Program-made: the position numbers and the translations under genes | Notes under the pieces: generated by a model | The model's input: only the letters and a program-made list of their open reading frames with translations | What the model was told of the DNA's origin: nothing | Databases searched by the model: none | Assembly (NCBI GenBank): GCA_015207155.1 | Contig: JADEXK010000061.1 | Coordinates: forward strand, 1 to 35,487 | Direction: 5' to 3' | Length of the DNA: 35,487 nt | Source: Nostocales cyanobacterium LEGE 11386 | GTDB taxonomy: Bacteria > Cyanobacteriota > Cyanobacteriia > Cyanobacteriales > Nostocaceae | In this document: positions 21,961 to 30,875 of the stretch, piece by piece | How positions within the stretch are numbered: the stretch's first letter is position 1 | Layout: every line of letters starts with the position of its first letter

Positions 21961-23757
21961 ATGAGCAACTTCAAAGAAATGCTGATTGCTCAACAACCAT
22001 CAGAATTTGGGCAATTTCCAAATCAGTTAACCACCCAAATTGAGCAATTAAAAGACCCAAGTCATGATGTTGGTAGATACACACATCACTTGTTCACTCC
22101 CAACGGACTAGTTTTATTATCCATGTTGGGGGCTTACATCATCATGCAATTATTTTTTGGAGATGGTGACAAAAAGAAACTTGCTTCTGGGTATTGGGGC
22201 GGTAGAAAGGAAATTGCTACTGCTAGAAAAAAAGCAAAAAAGCAAATTTTAACTCCCAGATGTGATAGTGCTGCTTTATTTGTTGGTAAGCATCCATTTC
22301 CTAAAATTAAAAAAGAACAAGGTAGTGGTGGTCTGCCTCTTTACATTCCTGATGTCCAAAGAGGCACAGCAGCCATTGGCGCTCCTGGTAGTGGTAAAAC
22401 TTTCAGTGCCATTAACCCCATGATCTACTCTGCAATTGACCAAGGATTTCCGATAATTGCTTACGATTTCAAATACCCCTCTCAAGCCAAAATTGCAGCT
22501 TATGCCAAGAAGATGGGGTACGAAGTGCATATTTTCGCCCCTGGGTTTCCTGAATCTGAAGTCTGCAATCCACTCGATTTTTTAAGAGATTCTTCGGATG
22601 CAGAAACGGCAAGGCAAATTGCGACTGTGATCAATAAAAATTTTCGGATTCTCAGTAATAGCAATGAGGATGGATTTTTTGGGCCTGCTGGTGATCAATT
22701 GACTCAAGCTATTCTCATGTTAACCAAAGAGTTTGGCGATCGCGCTGATGTCATGACCTCTGCTGCCATACTTTCTTCTGAACAAATGGTAAAAAGGCTG
22801 ATGGCGGCGAATCTCAATCCTTGGATTAAGATGGCTTTTGGTCAATTGTTTGGTTCCGCCGCTTCCGAGAAAACTGTGGCTGGGATTGTCGCTACAGCCA
22901 GCATTATGTTTACCAGATTCATGGCAAAAAACACGTTGGGCTGTTTCATTGGTAAAACTACCTTGCCCTTAGAAATCAAGGGTAAACAGATAATTATCTT
23001 TGGGCTTGACCGGGAACGCCGTGATGCGATCGCGCCTTTGATGTGTTCTGTTTTGCACATGACCATTGCTCGGAATATCGCCCAAAAACGCCAAGACCCA
23101 TTGATAGTTGCATTGGATGAATTACCCTCAATTTACTTACCAGATTTATTCAAATGGCTCAATGAATCTCGGTCTGAGGGATTTTGCGGCATCTTGGGTT
23201 GGCAAAACATGGGTCAGCTTGAAAAAAATTACGGTAAGGAAGTAGCTAAAACTATCCTTGGTGCTTGCGGGAGTAAATTTATTTTCAATCCTGGTGAACA
23301 TGATTCTGCACAATTATTCTCCAGTTTTTTAGGAGATGAGGAAATCAAATACAAGCACAAAAGCCGTTCCACTGGTAGCGGTAAAACTAACACTACTACC
23401 AGCGACCAGGAAAAAACTAAGAAACTCTTTGAGTCTGCTCAATTTCTCAAACTGCCAGCAGGTAAATGTGTGTTCATCAATCCTGCATACTCCAATAAAA
23501 AAGAGGGGTCAGTTCCCTTACTAAGAAGTATTAAAATTCCCAAGGCTGTTATTGCAGTGGATGAATATAATCAAACTAACTGGAAAAAAGTTGTTAGCTT
23601 ACTAGCAAGAAAAAGTACTCAAAAAATACCTACACAACAGGATTTAGACATGAGAATACAAGAAGTTGACATCAAATTTCCGATTCCTCAAAATCCTGTG
23701 GATACTACAGCAGCGCAAAAGCTAAATCATGAAGATTTTACAACATTTGTATTTTAG
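21961..23757 (+). CDS. VirD4/TraG-type coupling protein
   Basis: The 598-residue protein has one clear membrane helix (NGLVLLSMLGAYIIMQLFF, about 48-66), fewer than the typical two. Walker A is GAPGSGKT at 140-147, in the context TAAIGAPGSGKTFSAINPMI. Walker B is LIVALDELPS near 382-391, followed by the sensor-type GILGWQNMGQLEKNYG, typical of the T4CP RecA-like fold. The family is a hexameric ATPase that recruits the relaxosome to the secretion channel. ATG 21961 follows the previous stop by one base; a longer in-frame extension upstream would only read through the neighbouring gene. The C-terminus overlaps a possible upstream start of the next gene. Confidence 0.88.
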   Translation: MSNFKEMLIAQQPSEFGQFPNQLTTQIEQLKDPSHDVGRYTHHLFTPNGLVLLSMLGAYIIMQLFFGDGDKKKLASGYWGGRKEIATARKKAKKQILTPRCDSAALFVGKHPFPKIKKEQGSGGLPLYIPDVQRGTAAIGAPGSGKTFSAINPMIYSAIDQGFPIIAYDFKYPSQAKIAAYAKKMGYEVHIFAPGFPESEVCNPLDFLRDSSDAETARQIATVINKNFRILSNSNEDGFFGPAGDQLTQAILMLTKEFGDRADVMTSAAILSSEQMVKRLMAANLNPWIKMAFGQLFGSAASEKTVAGIVATASIMFTRFMAKNTLGCFIGKTTLPLEIKGKQIIIFGLDRERRDAIAPLMCSVLHMTIARNIAQKRQDPLIVALDELPSIYLPDLFKWLNESRSEGFCGILGWQNMGQLEKNYGKEVAKTILGACGSKFIFNPGEHDSAQLFSSFLGDEEIKYKHKSRSTGSGKTNTTTSDQEKTKKLFESAQFLKLPAGKCVFINPAYSNKKEGSVPLLRSIKIPKAVIAVDEYNQTNWKKVVSLLARKSTQKIPTQQDLDMRIQEVDIKFPIPQNPVDTTAAQKLNHEDFTTFVF

Positions 23758-23767
23758 TTTTATTATT

Positions 23768-24250
23768 ATGAAAATAAAAATTCAAGAAATTGCAATCAAT
23801 AATTTTGACAATATTTCTGAGATTACCGCTACAAAGAAAAGATTATTAAGTAATCTTATAGATATAAATAGTTCGATATTTGATATTATAAAAAAATTTG
23901 AAACTCAGGCTAATTTTAGATCATCAATCAAGAAGCCAGGAATAAAAGTCAATATTAAATTAATAAGAGTCATGCCAGAGTTTACTCTGGTTCATTATCA
24001 ACAATTACTTCTTGAATATATTCAGGGCATTGGTTGGGATGATTTGCAATATATAGGTTTTATTCACATTAGTTCTGATGTAGAAATTGATATTATTTTT
24101 AATCGGGTCATTTCTAGTTCTCAAGCTATCTCTTTGCGGTGTATAGGTGCTAATTGGAGACAATACAAAATAATTGAAGAATCCTATGAAGGTATTCTAG
24201 AATCTCAATTTCTAAAAACGGCGGCACAATCACCAATAGTTTATGTTTGA
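23768..24250 (+). CDS. Relaxase-like protein lacking the canonical HxH motif, 160 aa
   Basis: The middle of the protein follows the MOB-P/VirD2-like relaxase pattern almost without gaps: ANFRSSIKKPGIKVNIKL (usual RP..KKPV.HVSLS), then HYQQLLLEYIQGIGWDDLQY (usual W..IA..YL..MGF..NQY) and FIHISSDVEIDIIFNRV (usual RH.D..H.HIH...SRI). The HxH pair is replaced by ExD (residues in VEIDI), leaving one histidine, and no candidate N-terminal catalytic Tyr stands out. The protein is also much shorter than normal relaxases. Known relaxases nick oriT and lead the strand through the coupling protein. Location between VirD4 and a Toprim-type protein fits. It may be inactive, use acidic ligands, or be an accessory subunit. 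Starts at 23729 and 23768 are both possible; neither has a good ribosome site. Confidence 0.45.
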   Translation: MKIKIQEIAINNFDNISEITATKKRLLSNLIDINSSIFDIIKKFETQANFRSSIKKPGIKVNIKLIRVMPEFTLVHYQQLLLEYIQGIGWDDLQYIGFIHISSDVEIDIIFNRVISSSQAISLRCIGANWRQYKIIEESYEGILESQFLKTAAQSPIVYV

Positions 24251-27200
24251 CGAGCGCTCTCTACAACTAGTTTCTTCTTACGTCAAAGCGGAAGAGACAT
24301 TAATTAACAATAGTAAAATGATCTGGCAAGAAGGGATCGTCCCCTTGGTCAAGGCGATCGCTGAACGATTAGATTACGAATGGGATAGACAAGCCAGAAT
24401 TGAACTAGGGCAAGAAACCTATGTAATGACCCCTGATGAATTTGGGGGATGGAAGTGGGAGAAAGTAGACCCTCTAAGCGAAGAATATGAAGACGTTGAA
24501 AGCGATCTTTGGGCTGATGCTCCAACACGATCTCTTTCACCAGGTAATGCACAAAAAATGCTTGTTGGTTCTTCAGACTTAGAAAAGGAGGAAGAAACCT
24601 TGAAAACAGTAGTAAATTCTCCTCCAGATCATATTGAAGAAGAACACTGGCAAGAAATAGTAGAAGGCAGCGCCATTGACCCAGATATCGCCAGTCGCAA
24701 TTTTAAAAGTCTCCAACACGACTCAGTGGAGCAAGCAAATGAGGCTTGGGAATATTTAATGTACAGTAACAAAATCTCCCGGCGGAACGACGGACGGCTC
24801 AGAGATGGAGATTTAAACAGATATCAACACCTAGAAAAAGGCGGTTGGTGGTGTAATGCTGGGGTTGATCCTCGCTCATTCTCAGATTTACAACCAGGCG
24901 ACAAACCTGATGAGAAACTGTGGGGATGCTTCAAACCTAACGAACCCAGAGCAAAACGTGATGATTATGGTCAGATAATTGAAGGGAAATTCATCAAGTA
25001 CGAGCATCCCCCAAAAACTGACTTGAGTATTTTCCTGTTAGATGTACCCGATCATATTGCCGAACGCATTTACGACAAAGCTGGAGTTAATCCAACCGAG
25101 AGCGATCGCGCCAGTGGATTTTGGTACTGTGTCTGGAAGCATGATGTTCCAGTCACAATTACTGAAGGGGCTAAGAAAGCAGCAAGTATTTTAAGTCAGG
25201 GCGAAGCTGCCATTGGACTACCTGGAATCTATGCGGGGTATCGTAGTAAAGATGAACAGGGGAATGAAATCCCACCAAAACTACATCCTGAATTAGCAGT
25301 ATTCGCCACTAAAGATCGTGAAATTAATTTCTGCTTTGATTACGAAACCAGACCCCAAACAGTACGAAATATTGAAATTTCCACATTACGCACGGCGGGA
25401 CTCCTAGAGGAAGCTGGGGCTAAGGTTAGCGTTATTCGCCTGCCAGGGCCAGAAAAAGGCATGGATGATTTTATTGTGAATAACGGTACCAAAGAATTTG
25501 AATCTCTGGTTTCTCAGGCAGAATCTTTAGAAGAGTGGCACAGAAAAAATCAAAAAATCTGGGATGTCAAACCTATCAAGCAAAAGTTAAATGCAGAGCA
25601 GCTTGACAATATCACTAACAAATTAGTTAATAATGCTCCTGGCGACCATATTGACCCAGAAGATTTTCGCTTAACCATATTTCTCAAAGATGGCGCTGAA
25701 AGAAAACTTTATGAACAAAAAGATGGGGTTGTTGCTACTAATGTTGTCCGAGAAAACCTCACCGATGAAGAAATTCTCAAATTAGGTAAACCTCGAAAGA
25801 AACTAGTACAAGAAGAAAGTAGCATCAGTGGTGACATCATTCCCGTACAATACTCTTCTGTTTCTCCTGAAATTTCCCTTGAAAGTACCAAACCAAGAAA
25901 ATACTGGGCAAAGCAAAAAGATGTACCAGTTTTCAAAAAAACTATTCCTAGAAGATTTGTAGAAGGTGCAGAAAATAAATACATTGCCCTTGCTGCTAAG
26001 GAACTACTTAGTAGTTATGGTGTAGAGCATGATGATGGTAGTTTAATCTACAGAAGTGATGCTTTCACTATTAGAAAATCTCATGATATTTATAGTATCC
26101 ACAGACACGCAGATGAACAAGCAAGTTATTTTGCTAATCCCTTAATGCAGTTTCAGGTAAATTCCCTAGATAAAGTCAATATTGTTAAAAAGCCTAATCA
26201 AATGCTCTCTGTAGAACGTCAGGAGTTCTTATTAATTGCCGATTATCTTACTCATGGAAAGAAACTGCCATCACTGGATATGGATACCAGAAAATTAGCA
26301 AACAGTCTTAGTTCTCTTGCTCCTAAAGGAACACAAGCTAGTTTAGAGAGTGTTCGCAATGGTGAAATTATTAAAGTTATGCACGGCATCTTGAGTCACG
26401 CTAAATCGGACGAGGTAGAAATTGATAATTACCGTATCAAATCAGAGCGTAATACCAGTACAGGCAAAGCTTATTTACGCTTGTTTAAACTTGAAGAGAA
26501 TAGTCAAGAAACAGAAAAAATTAGATTTGAATTAACTAAGACACCTCAAAGTGTATCTAATCAAGTTAGAATTATGGCACTCAATGATTTTGACCTTGAC
26601 AAACTTAAACAAATTGCTAAAAAACTGAATATAGAAACTTCTACTCAACATAAAGCCTCCTCTTCCTCTCCTACAAATAATCATTCACCTTCCTCTACCA
26701 ATAATTACAAAAACAGCACCTCCCCCACCTCCAACCGTAATATTCCTCTACCACTACACCCTGAACTGACCAAAGTTTGGCATAAATTAGAAGAATCGGT
26801 GGGCTGGACAAGTGCAGCTAATCAAGGAAACAATGATTTGCGAGAAAAACTTCAGCACGAAGATAAATTAACTTTGGGTGAACAACGTGAGCTTTATTTC
26901 AAGCTACTTGTACAAACCAAGGATGAACAACTGCTCAGAGGTAAAACTGATATCATTCTTCCGCCAATCAGTGCTATCACAAAAGACCTTGAAGGAACGC
27001 TAGAAAAATCTATTGGTTCCACTCCTCCTCACAGTTCCACTCGTGATATTCTTCTACCACTACACCCTGAACTGGCCAACGCTTGGCATAAATTAGAAGA
27101 ATCGGTGGGCTGGACAAGTGCAGCTAATCAAGGAAACAATGATTTGCGAGAAAAACTTCAGCACGAAGATAAACTGACTTTGGGTGAACAACGTGAGCTT

Positions 27201-27407
27201 TATTTCAAGCTACTTCTGCAAACCAAGGACGAACAACTACTCAGAGGTAAAACTGATATCATTCTTCCGCCAATCAGTACTATCACAAAAGACCTTCTGA
27301 AAATGCGGCGAGAATCTATCGATTCAACCTATACTCCCATCCAGAAGCGATCGCTTGAAGTCAAACAGCAACATAATCAGGTTAAATCGGAAATTGAATA
27401 TGAATAA
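24243..27407 (+). CDS. DUF3854/Toprim-type large plasmid protein with C-terminal tandem repeats
   Basis: The 1054-residue protein has an acidic N-terminal region, then a DUF3854/Toprim-like domain at about 270-420: VPVTITEGAKKAASILSQGE (the Toprim Glu) and INFCFDYETRP (acidic DxE in place of DxD), then VSVIRLPGPEKGMDDFI. Toprim domains occur in primases and topoisomerases, and related proteins serve conjugative transfer or plasmid replication in cyanobacteria. A second domain at about 560-800 (RKYWAKQKDVPVFKKTIPRR) is unrecognised. Two near-identical 81-residue units end the protein. Start ATG 24243 overlaps the relaxase-like stop by 8 bases. It could supply primase or scaffold functions to the relaxase-like partner; nicking activity is not evident. 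Confidence 0.65.
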   Translation: MFDERSLQLVSSYVKAEETLINNSKMIWQEGIVPLVKAIAERLDYEWDRQARIELGQETYVMTPDEFGGWKWEKVDPLSEEYEDVESDLWADAPTRSLSPGNAQKMLVGSSDLEKEEETLKTVVNSPPDHIEEEHWQEIVEGSAIDPDIASRNFKSLQHDSVEQANEAWEYLMYSNKISRRNDGRLRDGDLNRYQHLEKGGWWCNAGVDPRSFSDLQPGDKPDEKLWGCFKPNEPRAKRDDYGQIIEGKFIKYEHPPKTDLSIFLLDVPDHIAERIYDKAGVNPTESDRASGFWYCVWKHDVPVTITEGAKKAASILSQGEAAIGLPGIYAGYRSKDEQGNEIPPKLHPELAVFATKDREINFCFDYETRPQTVRNIEISTLRTAGLLEEAGAKVSVIRLPGPEKGMDDFIVNNGTKEFESLVSQAESLEEWHRKNQKIWDVKPIKQKLNAEQLDNITNKLVNNAPGDHIDPEDFRLTIFLKDGAERKLYEQKDGVVATNVVRENLTDEEILKLGKPRKKLVQEESSISGDIIPVQYSSVSPEISLESTKPRKYWAKQKDVPVFKKTIPRRFVEGAENKYIALAAKELLSSYGVEHDDGSLIYRSDAFTIRKSHDIYSIHRHADEQASYFANPLMQFQVNSLDKVNIVKKPNQMLSVERQEFLLIADYLTHGKKLPSLDMDTRKLANSLSSLAPKGTQASLESVRNGEIIKVMHGILSHAKSDEVEIDNYRIKSERNTSTGKAYLRLFKLEENSQETEKIRFELTKTPQSVSNQVRIMALNDFDLDKLKQIAKKLNIETSTQHKASSSSPTNNHSPSSTNNYKNSTSPTSNRNIPLPLHPELTKVWHKLEESVGWTSAANQGNNDLREKLQHEDKLTLGEQRELYFKLLVQTKDEQLLRGKTDIILPPISAITKDLEGTLEKSIGSTPPHSSTRDILLPLHPELANAWHKLEESVGWTSAANQGNNDLREKLQHEDKLTLGEQRELYFKLLLQTKDEQLLRGKTDIILPPISTITKDLLKMRRESIDSTYTPIQKRSLEVKQQHNQVKSEIEYE
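26748..27296 (+). repeat. Two in-frame 243-bp direct repeats in the large Toprim-type gene
   Basis: 26748-26990 and 27054-27296 are 306 bases (102 codons) apart and differ at about ten positions by eye, roughly 96% identical. Each encodes LPLHPEL, WHKLEESVGWTSAANQGNND and KTDIILPPIS. A 63-base linker (STPPHSSTRDI) joins them. The near-identity implies a recent duplication or ongoing gene conversion. Confidence 0.9.
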
Positions 27408-28185
27408 TTCAGTTATCGAAAAAATTAGCTCAATTAACCGAAGCGGCATTTCCAACAACATGATGGCTTACAGGCTATCATTGCTCATGCGACAAGCCCA
27501 GGATAAATCTATCACCACGGCGACAGAAAACCAAGTCTTAACCCAAGAGCGACAAGAAGAATTGAGTGGACTTCTATCCCAGTCTCCCCTAAATCAAAAT
27601 ATTGAAGATTTTAGACAAAAACTAAAAGAAAAATATTACTTGGAATATCTAAATAGATTTGAGTCTAAATTCAGTATTGAAAAACAAGAAACTAAATCTC
27701 AACAAGATACCCCAACTCGAATTGAAAGATTAATTTCCCAGAAGAAATTGGAATTCTCAAAGATACAACAATCTAAACTCGAAAAATTAGATCCAAATAA
27801 TCAAAAAACCTCTGCTGAGATTCCAACTCGTTCACCAGAACAGGATGAATCAACGAAGAAATTACTCGTCCCGGCAATTATGGGACTTGTTGTTGCCAAA
27901 GGTCAAAATACCGATGAAAGAACCCGCATCTATGAAGGGGTTAGATACAAATTGCAACTATTAATGAAAGAAGGTATGCAATTTCTTAGCATCAACCGCA
28001 ATGGCAAACCCGAAAAAGCATTTAGTGCTTATAAAGATGAAAAAAATACTGAATTTAGAATCTTAGAAAACAACCTGACAGACCAGGAAGCTAAAGGAAT
28101 AATTGAATTTAACCAGCAAAGAATTACACTTGAAAATCAAAATCAACTACAACATAAGGATAATAACCCTGAATTAGGTGATTAA
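27400..28185 (+). CDS. Hypothetical helical protein, 261 aa
   Basis: ATG 27400 overlaps the end of the Toprim-type gene by 8 bases. The first half is charged and helical (ERQEELSGLLSQSPL, EDFRQKLKEKYYLEYLNRF). The second half has VPAIMGLVVAKGQNTDERTR and GVRYKLQLLMKEGMQFLSIN, which looks like a small globular domain. No membrane segment or catalytic motif is seen. It is the last gene of the secretion operon and ends face to face with a - strand gene, sharing 4 bases. I do not recognise the family; DNA binding or relaxosome accessory function would be a guess. Confidence 0.6.
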   Translation: MNNSVIEKISSINRSGISNNMMAYRLSLLMRQAQDKSITTATENQVLTQERQEELSGLLSQSPLNQNIEDFRQKLKEKYYLEYLNRFESKFSIEKQETKSQQDTPTRIERLISQKKLEFSKIQQSKLEKLDPNNQKTSAEIPTRSPEQDESTKKLLVPAIMGLVVAKGQNTDERTRIYEGVRYKLQLLMKEGMQFLSINRNGKPEKAFSAYKDEKNTEFRILENNLTDQEAKGIIEFNQQRITLENQNQLQHKDNNPELGD

Positions 28186-28433
28186 AAGTATCCTAAAAAA
28201 AGACCATAAACAAATCCAGTTATCAATAAAGGGCGCTTTATCCTTCTTTCTATCTTTAGAAAGGGGGATATTATTACTGCTAAAATTATGTAAAACAACG
28301 ATTGAAATATATCGACATCAAATTTAATCACTGCGGCAATGAATAGAGCAGCAAATATAAGAAATTCAATGATATCTGAAATTTTATTCCAAAGCTTGAC
28401 ATTGTTTAAGTAACGCATTGTTTTTTGGCTCAT
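28182..28433 (-). CDS. Small membrane protein next to the histidine kinase
   Basis: The 83-residue product (start MSQKTMRYL; M28418 or M28478 are alternatives) has three hydrophobic helices: IIEFLIFAALFIAAVIKF, LFYIILAVIISPFLK and LLITGFVYGLFLGYF. Its start overlaps the 3' end of the histidine kinase, so it is probably translated from the same mRNA. A role as sensor or membrane partner of that soluble kinase is inference only. No ribosome site was seen. Confidence 0.5.
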   Translation of the reverse strand: MSQKTMRYLNNVKLWNKISDIIEFLIFAALFIAAVIKFDVDIFQSLFYIILAVIISPFLKIERRIKRPLLITGFVYGLFLGYF

Positions 28434-29163
28434 CTTTAGAAAGAATTTTACCATTAAGCCCATAGGGATGATTAACACGATAGGGAAATATAATCGTGAA
28501 TTTAGTCCCTTGCCCTACAGATGAATCTACCAGAAGTTGTAGCCCGTGCGCTTTTGCTATCATCATTGCCACATACAAGCCCAAGCCAGAACCAAATGAT
28601 TGTGTGTGCGCTCGATAAAAAGGTAAAAATATATTTGGCAGTTCCTCAGACTCAATACCTCTGCCGGTATCTTCGATTTCAATTACCAAATCATCCCCCT
28701 GGTTCAGAAGCCGAAGAAACACATGTCCTCTATCTGTATATTTAATAGCGTTTTGTATTAAATTAGACAGCATTCTGCCTAAACTAACAGTGTCGGCTAT
28801 GACTTCTGCACCATGAGTTAATGGTGTATGAGTTTCGTAATGCAGCTTTAGTGAATGACACTTAGCTAATGGCGAATATTCAAAATGCAGTGTTTGTAAA
28901 AAATTGCATAAATTAAATTTTCTAATAGAAGCTTGGTTAATACTTAATATAAAATTGTCGGAAATTTGATTCCTCTGATTTTCTACTAAATAACTAACTC
29001 TATCATTAGTCTGTAAAATAGCTTCTAGAACTGGTTTTATATCTTCTAGCGTATGACCATAGGAGCCATCAATGAGTTGCCTCAAAATTATTTTAGCTCC
29101 CGTAATGGGATTTAAAATATCATGCAAGAAAGCAGAGAATGTGAGCAGGTTTTTATTCAACAT
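28384..29163 (-). CDS. Soluble sensor histidine kinase without sensor domain
   Basis: The 259-residue protein begins almost directly with the HisKA phospho-acceptor: AFLHDILNP, His14. The catalytic ATPase domain shows the N box (LIQNAIKYT), G1 box (DTGRGI), F box (FLPFYR) and G2 box (GSGLGLYVA). There is no PAS, GAF or transmembrane segment, so the signal must come through a partner protein. Position between the secretion operon and a divergent NarL-type regulator suggests that the pair forms a two-component system for transfer or maintenance. The last residues overlap a small membrane protein gene. Two-component cognate pairing is inferred from proximity. Confidence 0.85.
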   Translation of the reverse strand: MLNKNLLTFSAFLHDILNPITGAKIILRQLIDGSYGHTLEDIKPVLEAILQTNDRVSYLVENQRNQISDNFILSINQASIRKFNLCNFLQTLHFEYSPLAKCHSLKLHYETHTPLTHGAEVIADTVSLGRMLSNLIQNAIKYTDRGHVFLRLLNQGDDLVIEIEDTGRGIESEELPNIFLPFYRAHTQSFGSGLGLYVAMMIAKAHGLQLLVDSSVGQGTKFTIIFPYRVNHPYGLNGKILSKDEPKNNALLKQCQALE

Positions 29164-29572
29164 AAATACAACTCTTGCTTTAAATGCTATATTTGTTTCC
29201 TCTTTTATTATAATTAATAATTAATGTCAATGCTACAAAAAGACAAAATCTAATGTTTAATATTTCTCAAAAATAGCCGTCATTACATAATTTACAAATT
29301 AACAGGTACATTCTTTGTTAAAACAGAATTCAGGATTCAGAATTGACTTTTGTGTAATTGGCGGATGAATAAATGGATTTAAGTTTCTCTGTTGCATCAA
29401 AGATTTATTAGTGAAAGATCTGAACCATGTTTCGTTCTAACTTTTGAATTCTCAATTGTAAATTCTTCTTCAATCCTTAATTTTAAGGAGACAATCTGGA
29501 AATGAATCAATACAAGTTGCAAACTTGACCACTTAGTTATGGTATAAATAGTAAAATAAGTAAATCTACAAG
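29164..29572. other. Intergenic region between kinase and response regulator
   Basis: About 410 bases separate the divergent kinase and regulator genes. It is AT-rich and holds heptamer-like repeats (CAGAATTCAGGATTCAGAATT at about 29324-29344, matching those near 10820). TTGACC (29525) and TATAAA (29543) are too close together to form a standard promoter. A micro-ORF (29502-29528, MNQYKLQT) with AAGGAG upstream sits near the regulator start; no intact gene was found. Confidence 0.4.
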
Positions 29573-29581
29573 GTGTCCCAA

Positions 29582-30289
29582 ATGATTCGTATAGTAGTCA
29601 TTGAAGATCAACCATTGATAAGGATGGGAATTCAGAAAGCACTTGCTGAAGACCCAAATATCGAGCTATGTGGTGAAGCTGAGTCTGGCGAAAAGGGATG
29701 TCTGCTGGTTGAAAAAATGCAGCCAGATATTGTATTAGTTGACATCGGGCTACCCGATGTTAGTGGCTTAGATGTGACTGTTGCTATCAAAGAAAAAAAT
29801 TGTCATATCAAGGTAATAATTATCACTTGCGAATCAAGCAAGTATGTAGTAAATTCAGCTTTCAAAAATGGCGCAGATTCCTACTTGCTTAAACAAGATG
29901 TAGGAATTATCAAGTACGCAATTGAAAAAACACATGCAGGAGAAACATTTTTAGATCCTAAGATTACTAAAAACTTTATAGAACAAAAAAATTCTAAAAA
30001 AGGATTGAGGAAAGGCAAATTATACGAAGCTGAACCTACTGAAACTGAAATAGAAATCTTAAAATTGATAGCTTGTGGATTGTCTAATAAAGAGATAGCA
30101 AATAAGCTCTTTATCACTACCAATACAGTCAAATCACATATTAATAGTCTATTCTCAAAACTAAAAACCAGAAATCGCGTAGAAGCGGTGACTGAAGGAC
30201 AGAAGCTTGGGTATGTTAAATCCTGTGATATTCATCACGGGTTAACAGATGAAGAAATGAGAAATTGGAAACTATCTAATTTTAATTAA
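29582..30289 (+). CDS. NarL/LuxR-type response regulator
   Basis: The 235-residue protein has a receiver domain with the acidic pocket ED at 8-9, the phospho-acceptor Asp54 (VLVDIGLPD) and the conserved Lys near 104 (YLLKQDV). The C-terminal LuxR helix-turn-helix reads TETEIEILKLIACGLSNKEI and ANKLFITTNTVKSHINSLF. It will bind DNA as a dimer when phosphorylated. AAGG at 29570-29573 favours ATG 29582 over GTG 29573. Its 3' end overlaps the convergent DUF6753-like gene by 18 bases. The divergent kinase is the likely partner. Confidence 0.88.
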   Translation: MIRIVVIEDQPLIRMGIQKALAEDPNIELCGEAESGEKGCLLVEKMQPDIVLVDIGLPDVSGLDVTVAIKEKNCHIKVIIITCESSKYVVNSAFKNGADSYLLKQDVGIIKYAIEKTHAGETFLDPKITKNFIEQKNSKKGLRKGKLYEAEPTETEIEILKLIACGLSNKEIANKLFITTNTVKSHINSLFSKLKTRNRVEAVTEGQKLGYVKSCDIHHGLTDEEMRNWKLSNFN

Positions 30290-30865
30290 GCAGTGTCCCT
30301 GAAGTCGATTCTCATCTTTACAGGCCGAGATAGTAGATTTATTGTTTCCAACTAGGTTTCTCGCAAACTTGCCATCTTCAGATTTTGCCCATTCTAGAAG
30401 CTGCAAATCATTATTAGTAATAATAGATGCAGCACCTACGTAATTAGCAACCACATTCCAAGTCGTTAAACTACCCAAAAGCGCACCTGCCGCCATCACC
30501 CCTCCCAAAATTGCAGAGATAGGCCAAATACCTAGCTTTAACTTTCCTGATTGTAGTGTTTTCAGGTTTGGTAATTCTTCTGCCAATACTTCGCGCACGG
30601 AGTTCGACACAACTGCATAATGCATAGACTGAGTAGTTTTACTTGTTTGCTCTAGTTTTTTGTCAATGAGGACTGCCCATGCTTCTACCATCGCTTCCAT
30701 CCGGGCTGGGATTTCAATCATTGTTTCCTCATAACGCCCCAGTGTCAGCATGATCTGAAACATGGGATCATCTGCTGAAATCCCTAGTGCCAGTGATAGC
30801 TCCTGAATCTTCGCTTGTTCTGATTCCGAATATCCCCGCATTACATCTTCCATCGAAATCGTCAT
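30272..30865 (-). CDS. Membrane protein of DUF6753 type
   Basis: The 197-residue protein starts MTISMEDVMRGYSE. AGGGGAAAGAG lies just before ATG 30865, which is why this start is preferred over one further upstream. The N-terminal half is helical (SEQAKIQELSLALGI, EAMVEAWAVLIDKKLEQT); a helix at about 112-135 (LGIWPISAILGGVMAAGALL) is followed by a Trp-containing segment and a polar tail. The pattern recalls DUF6753, known from cyanobacterial plasmids and without known function. It is the last gene of the Bro-N/ATPase operon (gap 10 bases from the ATPase stop). Confidence 0.55.
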   Translation of the reverse strand: MTISMEDVMRGYSESEQAKIQELSLALGISADDPMFQIMLTLGRYEETMIEIPARMEAMVEAWAVLIDKKLEQTSKTTQSMHYAVVSNSVREVLAEELPNLKTLQSGKLKLGIWPISAILGGVMAAGALLGSLTTWNVVANYVGAASIITNNDLQLLEWAKSEDGKFARNLVGNNKSTISACKDENRLQGHCLIKIR

Positions 30866-30875
30866 ACTCTTTCCC

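Noticed and set aside
24243..27407. Full relaxase-helicase (TraI-like) in the 1054-aa protein
   Set aside because: No HxH relaxase triad and no Walker A motif was found; only a Toprim/DUF3854-type region and repeats can be supported.
28521..28745. Open frame opposite the histidine kinase
   Set aside because: It is the complement of the conserved G1/G2 region of the kinase; no ribosome site and no recognisable protein features.
29525..29557. Standard promoter for the response regulator (TTGACC with TATAAA or TAAAAT)
   Set aside because: Spacings of 12 and 21 bases do not fit a typical sigma-70 promoter.
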